Positions 6,420-14,342 of a stretch of 21,170 nucleotides of DNA are shown here, piece by piece. The position numbers and the translations under genes were made by a program. Source of the DNA: JBBRYB01 sp038238115 (GTDB lineage Bacteria > Actinomycetota > Actinomycetes > Propionibacteriales > Nocardioidaceae); assembly GCA_038238115.1 (NCBI GenBank), contig JBBRYB010000048.1, forward strand, positions 1 to 21,170, given 5' to 3'. The notes below the pieces were generated by a model. It saw nothing but the letters and a program-made list of their open reading frames with translations. It was not told the origin of the DNA and did no database searches. Within the stretch, counting starts at the first letter, position 1; each line of letters begins with the position of its first letter.

Positions 6420-6841
6420 TGGCTGCAAGCCCCGGGCCGGTGTATTTCACCGACGAGAACACCCTGGGCCTTGGCAAGCTCCTCCGGAGGAGCGGACGAG
6501 ACGACGTGCTTTACCCGGGACACGAGGACCTGCCGAACGTACCGCTCGGAACGTTGGACCTCGACTGGATGCCGATCGTGGCCGAACTTGAGTTGATCGT
6601 TATCACCCGCGACAGGCACATTCGCACGCGGCCGGCGGAGCTGCGCGCGTATCACGAGCACGGGCTCCGCTCGGTCTGGCTCGGCGCCAAGCAGGACATG
6701 GGACCGCAGGCTCAGGTCGACCTCTTCATCAAGCATGAGCAGCGCCTCCATAGGGAGATCACCAAGCGCGGTGCGGGACCGTGGGCCCTCGCCATGAGCC
6801 CCTCGGGAGTCCGACCGCTCAGGCTTCGAGGGATCGAGTAG
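6419..6841 (+). CDS. PIN-like toxin, VapC45-like
   Basis: 140 residues, close to the usual size of VapC45-type proteins. It starts with an acidic strand (PVYFTDENTLG, D12/E13), followed by a conserved DLDWMPIVAELELIVITRD block with D47, D49 and D65, then RHIRTRPAELRAYHEHGLRSVWL. Clustered acidic residues after hydrophobic strands are the expected metal site of a PIN/Mut7-C-type ribonuclease; family members cleave RNA when not held by their antitoxin. The start overlaps the antitoxin stop by one base. It converges on the downstream minus-strand gene with 43 bases between stops and no clear terminator. Confidence 0.72.
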   Translation: MAASPGPVYFTDENTLGLGKLLRRSGRDDVLYPGHEDLPNVPLGTLDLDWMPIVAELELIVITRDRHIRTRPAELRAYHEHGLRSVWLGAKQDMGPQAQVDLFIKHEQRLHREITKRGAGPWALAMSPSGVRPLRLRGIE

Positions 6842-6884
6842 GCCAATCCGTTGACAGACGTACGCGCCGCGGACCGCGCGCGCA

Positions 6885-8126
6885 TCACGGGAGCCCGGCG
6901 CGGTCGAACTCCTGCTGTAGGCGTGGACGTCGACGGTGGGTCTCCCGAAGGTCGGCGATCAGCTCGTCAACATCAACGGAGACCGGCGATCCGGCGGCGA
7001 GCTCGCGCATCTTCGCGAGCCGCCGGGCGGCGAGTCTGTAGTGCTGTGCGCCGGCCTCGATAAGTTCGTTCTCGACCAGACGCTGGTGGATCGGCAGCAC
7101 GGCGAGCGGGTCGACCTTTTCGTAAACCTTCACCAGCGCGCTCCACGTGTGGTCGCTGTCGAGGGCGAGCGAGTGCGCGAGGTTCCACGCGAACTCGGGT
7201 TCCTTCAAGCTCAGGAGTGCGAAGAGCACCGCGTCGCTCGGGCTCGCGGCCAGCGTCGTGACCACCTCGTCGCGGTATTTGGGCCACGCCTTGCCGGCGG
7301 CCTTGTGCAGCCGGGCCGCTGAGGTCGAGGAGGGCCACTTGAGGAACACCGAGAGCCGCGCGCCCAGCGCTTCGGCTGGCCGGTGTGCCTCCAGGAGGCC
7401 GCACCAGTAGTCCGCGGCCTTGCGGGACTGGTGACCGGGGTCGAAGTCGGTGGCCTGCTTCGCCCAGTCGATGGCGAGGTCGATCTCGCCGATCTCCTCG
7501 AACGCCTCGGCGGTGTCCTCCAGCCAAGCGGCGACCTTCCGGTCCTTCGCATGGGTGCGGATGATCGCGTCGATGTCGTGATCCAGGACGGCCAACCGCT
7601 GGGCATTCCAGTCCAGGGTGAACCACTCATGCGAGTGGCCCGACGTCCAGCGCTCGTCCTCGGACGGACGCGGACCGAGCCTCGTCTCGACCTCCGCCAG
7701 GCGCTTCCGGTACGCCGCCATGCCGACCTCGCCGAGGGCCGGCGCATACGCCACCGGGTCGAGCTCGAAGTAGTCGACCTCGTCGTCATCGAACTGGAAC
7801 TTCATTATCCAGTCGATCAACTTCCCGACCGGCGTCCTGGCCGCGGCGGCTGCCCTCGGCTGGAGCTCCAACAGTCGACGACATGCGTCGCCGATGATCC
7901 CGCTGGAGTCGTCGGCCCGGGCGATCACCTTCAGCGACGACGCGAGTGCCTTGTGAGTGACCGAGTAGATCTCGGCCGGATCAGTCGCCGGGATCGCGGC
8001 CTCGAGGATGTCGATGGCCTCGTGCATGTCCCGGCCGTGCGCGTTGGCGGCGCTGTACCGGTGGAGGTCCGACCGCGTCCGGATCAGCGGCAGTACGGCG
8101 TCGGCCAGTGTGCTCACACGCGTCAT
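6885..8126 (-). CDS. DUF6880-like alpha-helical protein
   Basis: 413 residues from ATG 8126 (MTRVSTLADAVLPLI); GGGAAG lies directly before the start. The frame extends further upstream to about 8321, but that stretch is Arg/Gly/Lys-rich low-complexity text from a pyrimidine-biased tract and is not credible protein. The body is almost wholly helical, with family text such as DDSSGIIGDACRRLLEL, ELDPVAYAPALGEVGMAAYR and TPR-like repeats (EIGEIDLAIDWAKQATDFDP). This resembles the C-terminal region of SWIM zinc-finger proteins annotated as DUF6880, here as a stand-alone gene without a SWIM motif. Function unknown; a scaffold role is only a guess from the repeat fold. Confidence 0.7.
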   Translation of the reverse strand: MTRVSTLADAVLPLIRTRSDLHRYSAANAHGRDMHEAIDILEAAIPATDPAEIYSVTHKALASSLKVIARADDSSGIIGDACRRLLELQPRAAAAARTPVGKLIDWIMKFQFDDDEVDYFELDPVAYAPALGEVGMAAYRKRLAEVETRLGPRPSEDERWTSGHSHEWFTLDWNAQRLAVLDHDIDAIIRTHAKDRKVAAWLEDTAEAFEEIGEIDLAIDWAKQATDFDPGHQSRKAADYWCGLLEAHRPAEALGARLSVFLKWPSSTSAARLHKAAGKAWPKYRDEVVTTLAASPSDAVLFALLSLKEPEFAWNLAHSLALDSDHTWSALVKVYEKVDPLAVLPIHQRLVENELIEAGAQHYRLAARRLAKMRELAAGSPVSVDVDELIADLRETHRRRPRLQQEFDRAGLP

Positions 8127-8276
8127 TCTTCCCTTGCGCCCTTCACTACCCGTCTCCACCCACCTACCTGCTCTACCCCCTTGCCTCATCCTGCTCATCC
8201 TCTCCTTGGTCTTCTTCCTCCTCCTGCTCCCACCTCCTCCTTCACCTGACCTCCTTTTCCCTTCACGCCTCTTGCA
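8127..8276. other. polypyrimidine tract between DUF6880-like gene and relaxase
   Basis: On the plus strand roughly 84% of bases are C or T, with uninterrupted pyrimidine runs of 16 (8210-8225) and 14 (8251-8264) bases. The flanking genes have no such bias. It forms the 5' leader of the minus-strand gene and lies just left of the relaxase. It could be a special leader, a triplex-prone segment, or part of an oriT region; none is shown. Confidence 0.6.
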
Positions 8277-8293
8277 ACTGAGGTGCGCGCCCG

Positions 8294-8341
8294 TCCCGGC
8301 GCCGTCCGGGAGCGCCTGCACACCTACCTCCTGAAGGAGGT
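8294..8341 (+). promoter_or_regulatory. two hairpins before the relaxase, second one enclosing its Shine-Dalgarno
   Basis: First hairpin: TCCCGG (8294-8299) and CCGGGA (8306-8311) with a 6-base loop. Second: ACCTCC (8326-8331) and GGAGGT (8336-8341) around a TGAA tetraloop. The second right arm contains the ribosome site AAGGAGG (8334-8340), 8 bases before GTG 8349, so folding would hide it. Either translational control of the relaxase or an origin-of-transfer structure next to the gene that would act on it. Confidence 0.55.
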
Positions 8342-8348
8342 GGGCGCG

Positions 8349-11300
8349 GTGACCGTGACCATCAGCAAGATGAGTGCCGGCAAGGGCTACGAGTACTTCC
8401 TGCGCACGGTCGCTGCCGGCGACGGGGACCGGTCACTCTCGACGCCGCTGACCCGCTACTACACCGAGGACGGCACCCCGCCTGGGAGGTGGATGGGCTC
8501 CGGAATAGCAAGCCTGGAGAGCCACATCACGGTCGGCGATGAAGTGACCGAGGAGCAACTCCGTCTGCTGATCGGCGAGGCAAAACATCCAGTCACCGGC
8601 CAGGATCTCGGCCGCCGTTACCGGACGTACAAGGTGCCCGAGGAGGGCAAGTGCCGACACCCGGTCGCCGGCTACGACCTCACGTTCTCGATCCCGAAGT
8701 CGGCCAGCGTGCTGTGGGGAGTTTCCGATGCCGGGACGCAGGCGATCATCGCTGACGGCCACCATGCCGCCGTCGCGGAAACCATCGACTTCCTGGAACG
8801 GGAGGTCATCGCTACCCGCGGCGGCGCCAAGGGACCCAGGGGCGGTGTCGCGCAACTCGACGTCACCGGGGTCATCGCGACCGCGTTCGACCATTACGAC
8901 TCCCGCGCCAACGACCCGCATCTGCACACCCACGTGGTGATCAGCAATCGGGTCAAGGCCACCCGCGACGGCCATTGGCGCACCATCGACGGCGCCCCGC
9001 TGCACGCGTGGACGGTCGCCGCCTCCGAACTCCACGTGGCGATTCTCAGCGACCACCTCACCCGCGCGCTCGGCGTCGACTGGGAACGACGTCCACGCGG
9101 ACGGGATCGGAACCCAGCCTGGGAGATCACCGGCGTGTCGCAATCGTTGGTGGAACAGTTCTCCAGCCGCTCCCGCGACATCAACGCGGAGACCGACCGG
9201 CTCATCGAGGAGTACGTCGCCAACCACGGCCGCCGTCCTCGCCCGGCCACGATCATGAAGCTGCGTCAACGAGCCAACCTCAGCCATCGGCCCGAGAAAC
9301 AGATCCACTCGCTCAGCGACCTCACCGCCAAGTGGCGAGGTCGCGCGGCTCGCAACGTCGGCGAGGACCCCACGACCTGGGCCCGACGCCTGACGGCAAA
9401 CCCGCCGAGGCGGCTGCTGCGCGCCGACGACATTCCGCTCGACCTGATCGAGAAGGTCGGCCGGGATGTCGTTGCCGCGGTGGGGGAGAAGCGCGCTACC
9501 TGGCGCCGAGCGAACCTGTACGCCGAAGCCTCACGCCAGACCATCGGTTGGCGCTTCGCCACCGTCACCGACCGAGAGGCCGTCACCGGCCTGGTCGTGG
9601 ACGCAGCCGAGCGCGGCTCGCTCCGCCTCACCCCACCGGAACTGGCCGTGACCCCCGAGACTTTCCTGAGGAACGACGGCACTAGCAGGTTCCGCCCGAA
9701 GCACTCGGTCGTGTTCTCGTCTGAGCAGCTGCTCGCCGCAGAGGACAGGCTCCTCCAACGCGCCGCCACTGTGAGCGGCCCTACCGTCGATATCGAGATC
9801 GTTGACGCCATCACGGGGCAACCCGTCAAGGGGCACCGGCTCAGCCCCGAGCAGGTCCAGGCGATTGCCAAGGTCGCCGTCTCTGGCCGCGTGGTCGACT
9901 TGCTCATCGGCCCGGCCGGTGCAGGAAAGACCACCGCGATGCGCGCCCTCCACCGGGCCTGGACCCAGCAGCACGGACGAGGCGCCGTCGTCGGTCTCGC
10001 ACCGAGTGCCGCCGCAGCCCAGGTCCTTGCCGACGACCTCGGCATCGCGTGCGAGAACACCGCCAAGTGGCTCTACGAACACGACCGCGGTGCCCGCTTC
10101 CAGAGCGACCAACTCGTCATCATCGACGAGGCGACGCTCGCCGGAACCTTCAGCCTTGACCGGATCACCGCCCATGCCGCCGAAGCAGGCGCCAAGGTGC
10201 TGCTCGTCGGCGACTGGGCACAGCTCCAGTCAGTCGAAGCCGGGGGAGCGTTCGCGATGCTCGCCGACGCCCGTGGTGACGCGCCCGAGCTCGTCGACAT
10301 CCACCGCTTCACCCACGAGTGGGAGAAGGGCGCCTCTCTCGACCTACGCCACGGCCACCCCGAGGCAATCGACGCGTACCTCATCCGCAAGCGGGTCACC
10401 GACGGCGACACCGAAGCCATGATCGACGCCGCTTACCAAGCCTGGCGTGACGACACTCAAGCCGGGAAGGCGAGCGTCCTGGTCACCGACAACACCAAGG
10501 CCGTCGTCGAGCTCAACGCGCGAGCCCGAGCCGAACGCCTCGCGGCCGGGAGGACCCCGGCAGGCCCAGAGGTCCCACTGATCGAGGGGACCCGTGCCTC
10601 GGTTGGCGACTGGATCATCACCCGCAAGAACGACCGCCGGCTCCGCACACTCCGCTCTGGCTGGGTCCGCAATGGCAATCGGTGGACCGTCACTGACGTC
10701 CGCGACGACGGCTCCCTGGTCGTACGCCGGCAGGCCAGGAAGCGCGGCGCCGCCGTCGTCCTGCCCGCCGACTACGTCGCCGAACACGTCGACCTCGGCT
10801 ACGCCATCACCGCCCATCGCGCCCAAGGCCTCACCGTCGACACTGCGCACGTCGTCGTCTTCGACAACACCACCAGAGAGAACCTGTACGTCGCCATGAC
10901 CCGCGGGCGCGAGCACAACCACGCCTACGTCATCGCCGACACAGTGGACGACAACCACGGGGCGCCGGACGGGGAAGGCGTGACCGTCAAGTCGGTTCTG
11001 CTTGGCGTCCTCGCCAACAGCGGCGCCGAACTGTCGGCGCACCAGATGATCAAGACCGAGCAGGATGCGTGGACATCGATCGCCCAACTCGCGGCCGAGT
11101 ACGAGACCATCGCCGCTGCCGCCCAGCGAGACCGCTGGGCATCGCTCATCCGCTCCTGCTCGCTGACGCCAGAGGAGGCCGACTCAGCGATCGAGTCTGA
11201 AGCCTTCAGTCCACTCACTGCGGAACTCCGACGTGCCGAAGCCAACGGCCACGACATCGAACAGCTGCTCCCAGCGGCCGTCGCCCGATATGGACTCGAC

Positions 11301-11771
11301 GATGCCGAGGACGTCGCCGCAGTGCTCCGCCACCGGCTCGCGCTCGCCACCAAGCCCGCCGGGACCGGTCGGGGTCGACGTCCGGCCAAGCTCATCGTCG
11401 GCCTCATCCCCGAAGCGCTCGGGCCGATGGCACCAGACATGCGTCAGGCGCTCGACGAGCGCCGCAACTTGATCGAACAGCGCGCGCGAAACCTTGCTGA
11501 GGAGGCGATACGGGGGAAGTCGCCGTGGACGAGGGCACTCGGTCCGCGGCCCGCCGGTCGAGTCTCACGTGCGCGCTGGGACCAGGCCGCCATCACAGTC
11601 GCCGCCTACCGCGACCGGTACGGCATCGAGGACCGCACGCTCCTCGGACCCAAGCCCGCAACCGACGTCCAGCGCCTCGACCGCGCACGAGCCCTCGCCT
11701 CGCTACGTCGCGCCGAGCCGGGGGCTGCAGTGGCGACGCGAAGCGATCCGGTCGCCGCCTTGAGGCTATGA
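8349..11771 (+). CDS. MobF-family relaxase-helicase (TraA/TrwC type)
   Basis: 1140 residues. GTG 8349 has a near-ideal ribosome site (AAGGAGG, 8 bases away). The relaxase domain carries catalytic tyrosines in TRYYTEDGTPPGRWMG (Y37/Y38) and the histidine cluster DPHLHTH (H191, H193, H195) that holds the metal. A RecD-like SF1 helicase follows: P-loop GPAGAGKTT (about 521-528), Walker B VIIDEA (near 592), GDWAQLQSVEAGGAF, AITAHRAQGLTVD and YVAMTRGREHNHAYV (near 846). Family role: nick oriT, stay bound to the 5' end and unwind the strand for transfer. The last 250 residues are a helical tail without recognised motifs. No coupling protein or type IV secretion gene is nearby, so the element probably depends on a helper. 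Confidence 0.93.
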   Translation: MTVTISKMSAGKGYEYFLRTVAAGDGDRSLSTPLTRYYTEDGTPPGRWMGSGIASLESHITVGDEVTEEQLRLLIGEAKHPVTGQDLGRRYRTYKVPEEGKCRHPVAGYDLTFSIPKSASVLWGVSDAGTQAIIADGHHAAVAETIDFLEREVIATRGGAKGPRGGVAQLDVTGVIATAFDHYDSRANDPHLHTHVVISNRVKATRDGHWRTIDGAPLHAWTVAASELHVAILSDHLTRALGVDWERRPRGRDRNPAWEITGVSQSLVEQFSSRSRDINAETDRLIEEYVANHGRRPRPATIMKLRQRANLSHRPEKQIHSLSDLTAKWRGRAARNVGEDPTTWARRLTANPPRRLLRADDIPLDLIEKVGRDVVAAVGEKRATWRRANLYAEASRQTIGWRFATVTDREAVTGLVVDAAERGSLRLTPPELAVTPETFLRNDGTSRFRPKHSVVFSSEQLLAAEDRLLQRAATVSGPTVDIEIVDAITGQPVKGHRLSPEQVQAIAKVAVSGRVVDLLIGPAGAGKTTAMRALHRAWTQQHGRGAVVGLAPSAAAAQVLADDLGIACENTAKWLYEHDRGARFQSDQLVIIDEATLAGTFSLDRITAHAAEAGAKVLLVGDWAQLQSVEAGGAFAMLADARGDAPELVDIHRFTHEWEKGASLDLRHGHPEAIDAYLIRKRVTDGDTEAMIDAAYQAWRDDTQAGKASVLVTDNTKAVVELNARARAERLAAGRTPAGPEVPLIEGTRASVGDWIITRKNDRRLRTLRSGWVRNGNRWTVTDVRDDGSLVVRRQARKRGAAVVLPADYVAEHVDLGYAITAHRAQGLTVDTAHVVVFDNTTRENLYVAMTRGREHNHAYVIADTVDDNHGAPDGEGVTVKSVLLGVLANSGAELSAHQMIKTEQDAWTSIAQLAAEYETIAAAAQRDRWASLIRSCSLTPEEADSAIESEAFSPLTAELRRAEANGHDIEQLLPAAVARYGLDDAEDVAAVLRHRLALATKPAGTGRGRRPAKLIVGLIPEALGPMAPDMRQALDERRNLIEQRARNLAEEAIRGKSPWTRALGPRPAGRVSRARWDQAAITVAAYRDRYGIEDRTLLGPKPATDVQRLDRARALASLRRAEPGAAVATRSDPVAALRL

Positions 11772-11777
11772 CCGGCC

Positions 11778-12686
11778 CTACGCATCCTGTGGATCGACGC
11801 CGCGGCTCTCCCAAGAGCCGAAGGTGGTGCCGTCGTCGGCGATCCAGGAGATCCGCCCGTTGCACGATCGGCCTTGGGCGATGGCACCCGCGGTAGAAGG
11901 GGAGCCGAAGACGATGTCCTTGACCACCGCGCCGATGCCGTCCGCAACGACGATTGCCCCATCTGTGATCAGCTTCTGGTGCTGTGCTCGGTAGGAGTCG
12001 TAGGCCTTGATTGTGCTGTCAGCCTTCCCGATGCCATGCCACTCGGCAACGACCTTCGAACCGCTGAGCATCGTGAACTCGCCGTCGATCTGCTGGGCGT
12101 GCGCATCGACGCCCAACTTCCGGTTCGCGAGGTGGAATACGGGGGAGACCAACTGCTCCTGCTTGCCCGGTGCGACTGCAACGGTCTCACGGCCTCGGAA
12201 GGCATCGACTCCGAGCACGGGAAGCACAATCTGGAGCTGGTCGACGAAGTAGTCCATGTCCGAGGCGTGAGCCTCGGGCAGCGCTTGAAGCGGCGGATTG
12301 GTGCCGTTGTCGAGGACGACACGTCCGGCCTGCACGGCCAGCGTAATCAGCCGCGACTCCAGGTACCGCCCGTGGGCCTTGGTCAGGTTGGCGTCCTTCG
12401 ACGTGACCACGACGACCCTGCGCCAGAACTCCTTGTTGGCGTCATGGTTGCGAAGTCGCGATTTGAGGTCATCCGTCTCGCCGATGTAGCAGCGGCTGCC
12501 CCCCTGCTCGTCAGGGCCCAACAGCAGGTAGATGCAGGTGCCGGCGACCTCAGGTCGCCGAACGAGCGTGCTCATCTCGGAGCGTGGTGCGCTGAGGACC
12601 TGGCCGGTCCAGTTGAGGATCTCGGCCGTCGTCAGCCCGCCAGGCGTGCCGTCGACGAGGAAGAGTTCGATGTGTTTGCCGCTCAC
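11778..12686 (-). CDS. GIY-YIG nuclease-family protein with DUF4357
   Basis: 302 residues from GTG 12686; AGGA lies about 9 bases upstream. The N-terminus (KHIELFLVDGTPGGLTTAEI) is typical of GIY-YIG/DUF4357 proteins. The nuclease core shows CIYLLLG in place of GIY, CYIGETDDLKSRL with the YIG strand and conserved Arg, and later a Glu in YLESRL. The C-terminal DUF4357 block reads GSPSTAGAIAQGRSCNGRIS. Family members are often placed beside type I restriction genes, and this one is divergent from hsdM with 81 bases between starts. Its role there (nuclease partner, regulator or independent defence) is not established. The frame stays open far beyond 12686, but that extension is antisense to hsdM and lacks protein character. 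Confidence 0.85.
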   Translation of the reverse strand: MSGKHIELFLVDGTPGGLTTAEILNWTGQVLSAPRSEMSTLVRRPEVAGTCIYLLLGPDEQGGSRCYIGETDDLKSRLRNHDANKEFWRRVVVVTSKDANLTKAHGRYLESRLITLAVQAGRVVLDNGTNPPLQALPEAHASDMDYFVDQLQIVLPVLGVDAFRGRETVAVAPGKQEQLVSPVFHLANRKLGVDAHAQQIDGEFTMLSGSKVVAEWHGIGKADSTIKAYDSYRAQHQKLITDGAIVVADGIGAVVKDIVFGSPSTAGAIAQGRSCNGRISWIADDGTTFGSWESRGVDPQDA

Positions 12687-12767
12687 AGCACCGATCCTGT
12701 CAGCCAGGACCGACACGTAGCGGGCTGTTCGTCGGGATTCGTCGGATGGTGCTGGGAGACTGTCCCG
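12687..12767. promoter_or_regulatory. divergent promoter region, GIY-YIG gene / hsdM
   Basis: This 81-bp spacer must hold the promoters for both divergent units. Small inverted repeats are visible (TCCTG 12695-12699 with CAGGA 12705-12709). No clear -35/-10 pair is recognised. Shared control of the nuclease gene and the R-M operon is inferred from the layout only. Confidence 0.4.
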
Positions 12768-14342
12768 GTGAGCGTTACGAGCAAGGAGTCCGAGCGGGCA
12801 GAACTCCACAAGACCATCTGGCGGATCGCCAACGACCTGCGCGGCAGCGTCGACGGGTGGGACTTCAAGACCTACGTGCTCGGGATGCTCTTCTACCGCT
12901 TCATCTCCGAGAACCTGACGGTCTACCTCAATGAGCAGGAGCGGCTGGCGGGCAACGAAGGGTTCGACTATCGCAACCTGGCAGGTGCTGACGCGGAGTT
13001 CGGCCGTGACGAGACGGTCAAGGAGAAGGGGTTCTACATCCTCCCGCAGGACCTCTTCGCGAACGTCCGCGATAAGGCCCGCCCCGACGAGAACCTCAAC
13101 GAGACGCTGAGCCGCGTCTTCAAGAACATCGAAGGCTCGGCCGTCGGCGCGAACTCCGAGGAAGACATCAAGGGTCTCTTCGACGATCTCGACGTCAACA
13201 GCAGCAAGCTCGGCCCAACCGTGGCCAAGCGCAACGAAAAGCTCGTCAAGCTCCTCGACGCCATCGGCGATCTCCCGCTCGGCGGTGCGTTTCGGGACAA
13301 CAACAACGATCTCTTCGGCGACGCCTACGAGTACCTCATGCAGATGTATGCCTCCGCGGCCGGCAAGTCCGGCGGCGAGTACTACACGCCGCAGGAGGTC
13401 GCCGAGCTCCTTGCGAGGATCACGGTCGTGGGCAAGACCGAAGTCAACAAGGTCTATGACCCGGCCTGCGGGTCTGGGTCGATGCTGCTGAAGTACGAGA
13501 AGGTCCTCGGCCACGGCAAGGTGCGACAGGGCTACTTCGGCCAAGAGATCAACCTGACGACCTTCAACCTGTGCCGGATCAACATGTTCCTGCATGACAT
13601 CCCGTACGAAAAGTTCGAGATCGCCCACGGCGACACCCTGATCGAGCCCGCCCACTGGGACGAAGAGCCGTTCGAGGCGATCGTCTCCAACCCTCCTTAC
13701 TCGATCAAGTGGGACGGCGACGCGAACCCGCTGCTCATCAACGACCCGCGCTACGCGCCAGCGGGTGTGCTCGCTCCGAAGTCGAAGGCTGACCTCGCCT
13801 TCACGATGCACATCCTGAGTTGGCTCGCCGTCAATGGCACCGCGGCGATCGTCGAGTTCCCCGGAGTGCTCTACCGTGGCGGTGCGGAGCAGAAGATCCG
13901 CAAGTACCTCGTCGACAACAACTATGTCGACACCGTCATCCAGCTCCCACCTGACCTCTTCTTCGGTACGACGATCGCGACCTGCGTGATCGTCCTCAAG
14001 AAGTCCAAGGCCGACAACAAGATCCTGTTCATCGACGGGTCGGCGCTGTTCACCCGGCAGGGCAACAAGAACAGGCTCGCGGCTGAGCATCAGCACTCGA
14101 TCCTGGACGCGTTCAGCGACCGTGAGGACGTGCCACACTTCGCCACACTCGTCGACCACGACGTGATCGCGGAGAACGGCTACAACATCGCGGTCAGCTC
14201 GTACGTCGAGGCCGAGGATGCCCGCGTCGCCGTCGACATCACAGAGCTCAACGCCGAGATAGCCCGGATCGTCGAGAGCCAGACGAAGCTCCGAGCCGAG
14301 ATCGACGCCATCGTTGCCGACCTCGAGGGAGATGCTCCGTGA
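12768..14342 (+). CDS. hsdM: type I restriction-modification methyltransferase subunit HsdM
   Basis: 524 residues. GTG 12768 with GGGAGA upstream starts VSVTSKESERAELHKTIW, the usual N-terminal helical domain (ANDLRGSVDGWDFKTYVLGM). The adenine-methyltransferase core has SGGEYYTPQEVAELLARI, the SAM-binding motif DPACGSGSML (about 229-240) and the catalytic NPPY (N308-Y311). A C-terminal helix ends the protein. With HsdS it methylates adenine in the two halves of a bipartite target; with HsdR added the complex cuts unmodified DNA. Its stop overlaps the hsdS start (GTGA). No damage is visible, so methylation depends on the state of hsdS. Confidence 0.95.
   Translation: MSVTSKESERAELHKTIWRIANDLRGSVDGWDFKTYVLGMLFYRFISENLTVYLNEQERLAGNEGFDYRNLAGADAEFGRDETVKEKGFYILPQDLFANVRDKARPDENLNETLSRVFKNIEGSAVGANSEEDIKGLFDDLDVNSSKLGPTVAKRNEKLVKLLDAIGDLPLGGAFRDNNNDLFGDAYEYLMQMYASAAGKSGGEYYTPQEVAELLARITVVGKTEVNKVYDPACGSGSMLLKYEKVLGHGKVRQGYFGQEINLTTFNLCRINMFLHDIPYEKFEIAHGDTLIEPAHWDEEPFEAIVSNPPYSIKWDGDANPLLINDPRYAPAGVLAPKSKADLAFTMHILSWLAVNGTAAIVEFPGVLYRGGAEQKIRKYLVDNNYVDTVIQLPPDLFFGTTIATCVIVLKKSKADNKILFIDGSALFTRQGNKNRLAAEHQHSILDAFSDREDVPHFATLVDHDVIAENGYNIAVSSYVEAEDARVAVDITELNAEIARIVESQTKLRAEIDAIVADLEGDAP

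Noticed and set aside
8126..8321. N-terminal extension of the DUF6880-like gene, about 65 residues
   Set aside because: It is translated from the pyrimidine-biased tract and is low-complexity Arg/Gly/Lys text; a credible start lies at 8126.
12687..14159. Very long minus-strand open frame continuing upstream of the GIY-YIG gene
   Set aside because: It is antisense to hsdM, whose motifs are unmistakable, and its text is Val/Leu/Asp/Glu-rich mirror-frame sequence without domains.
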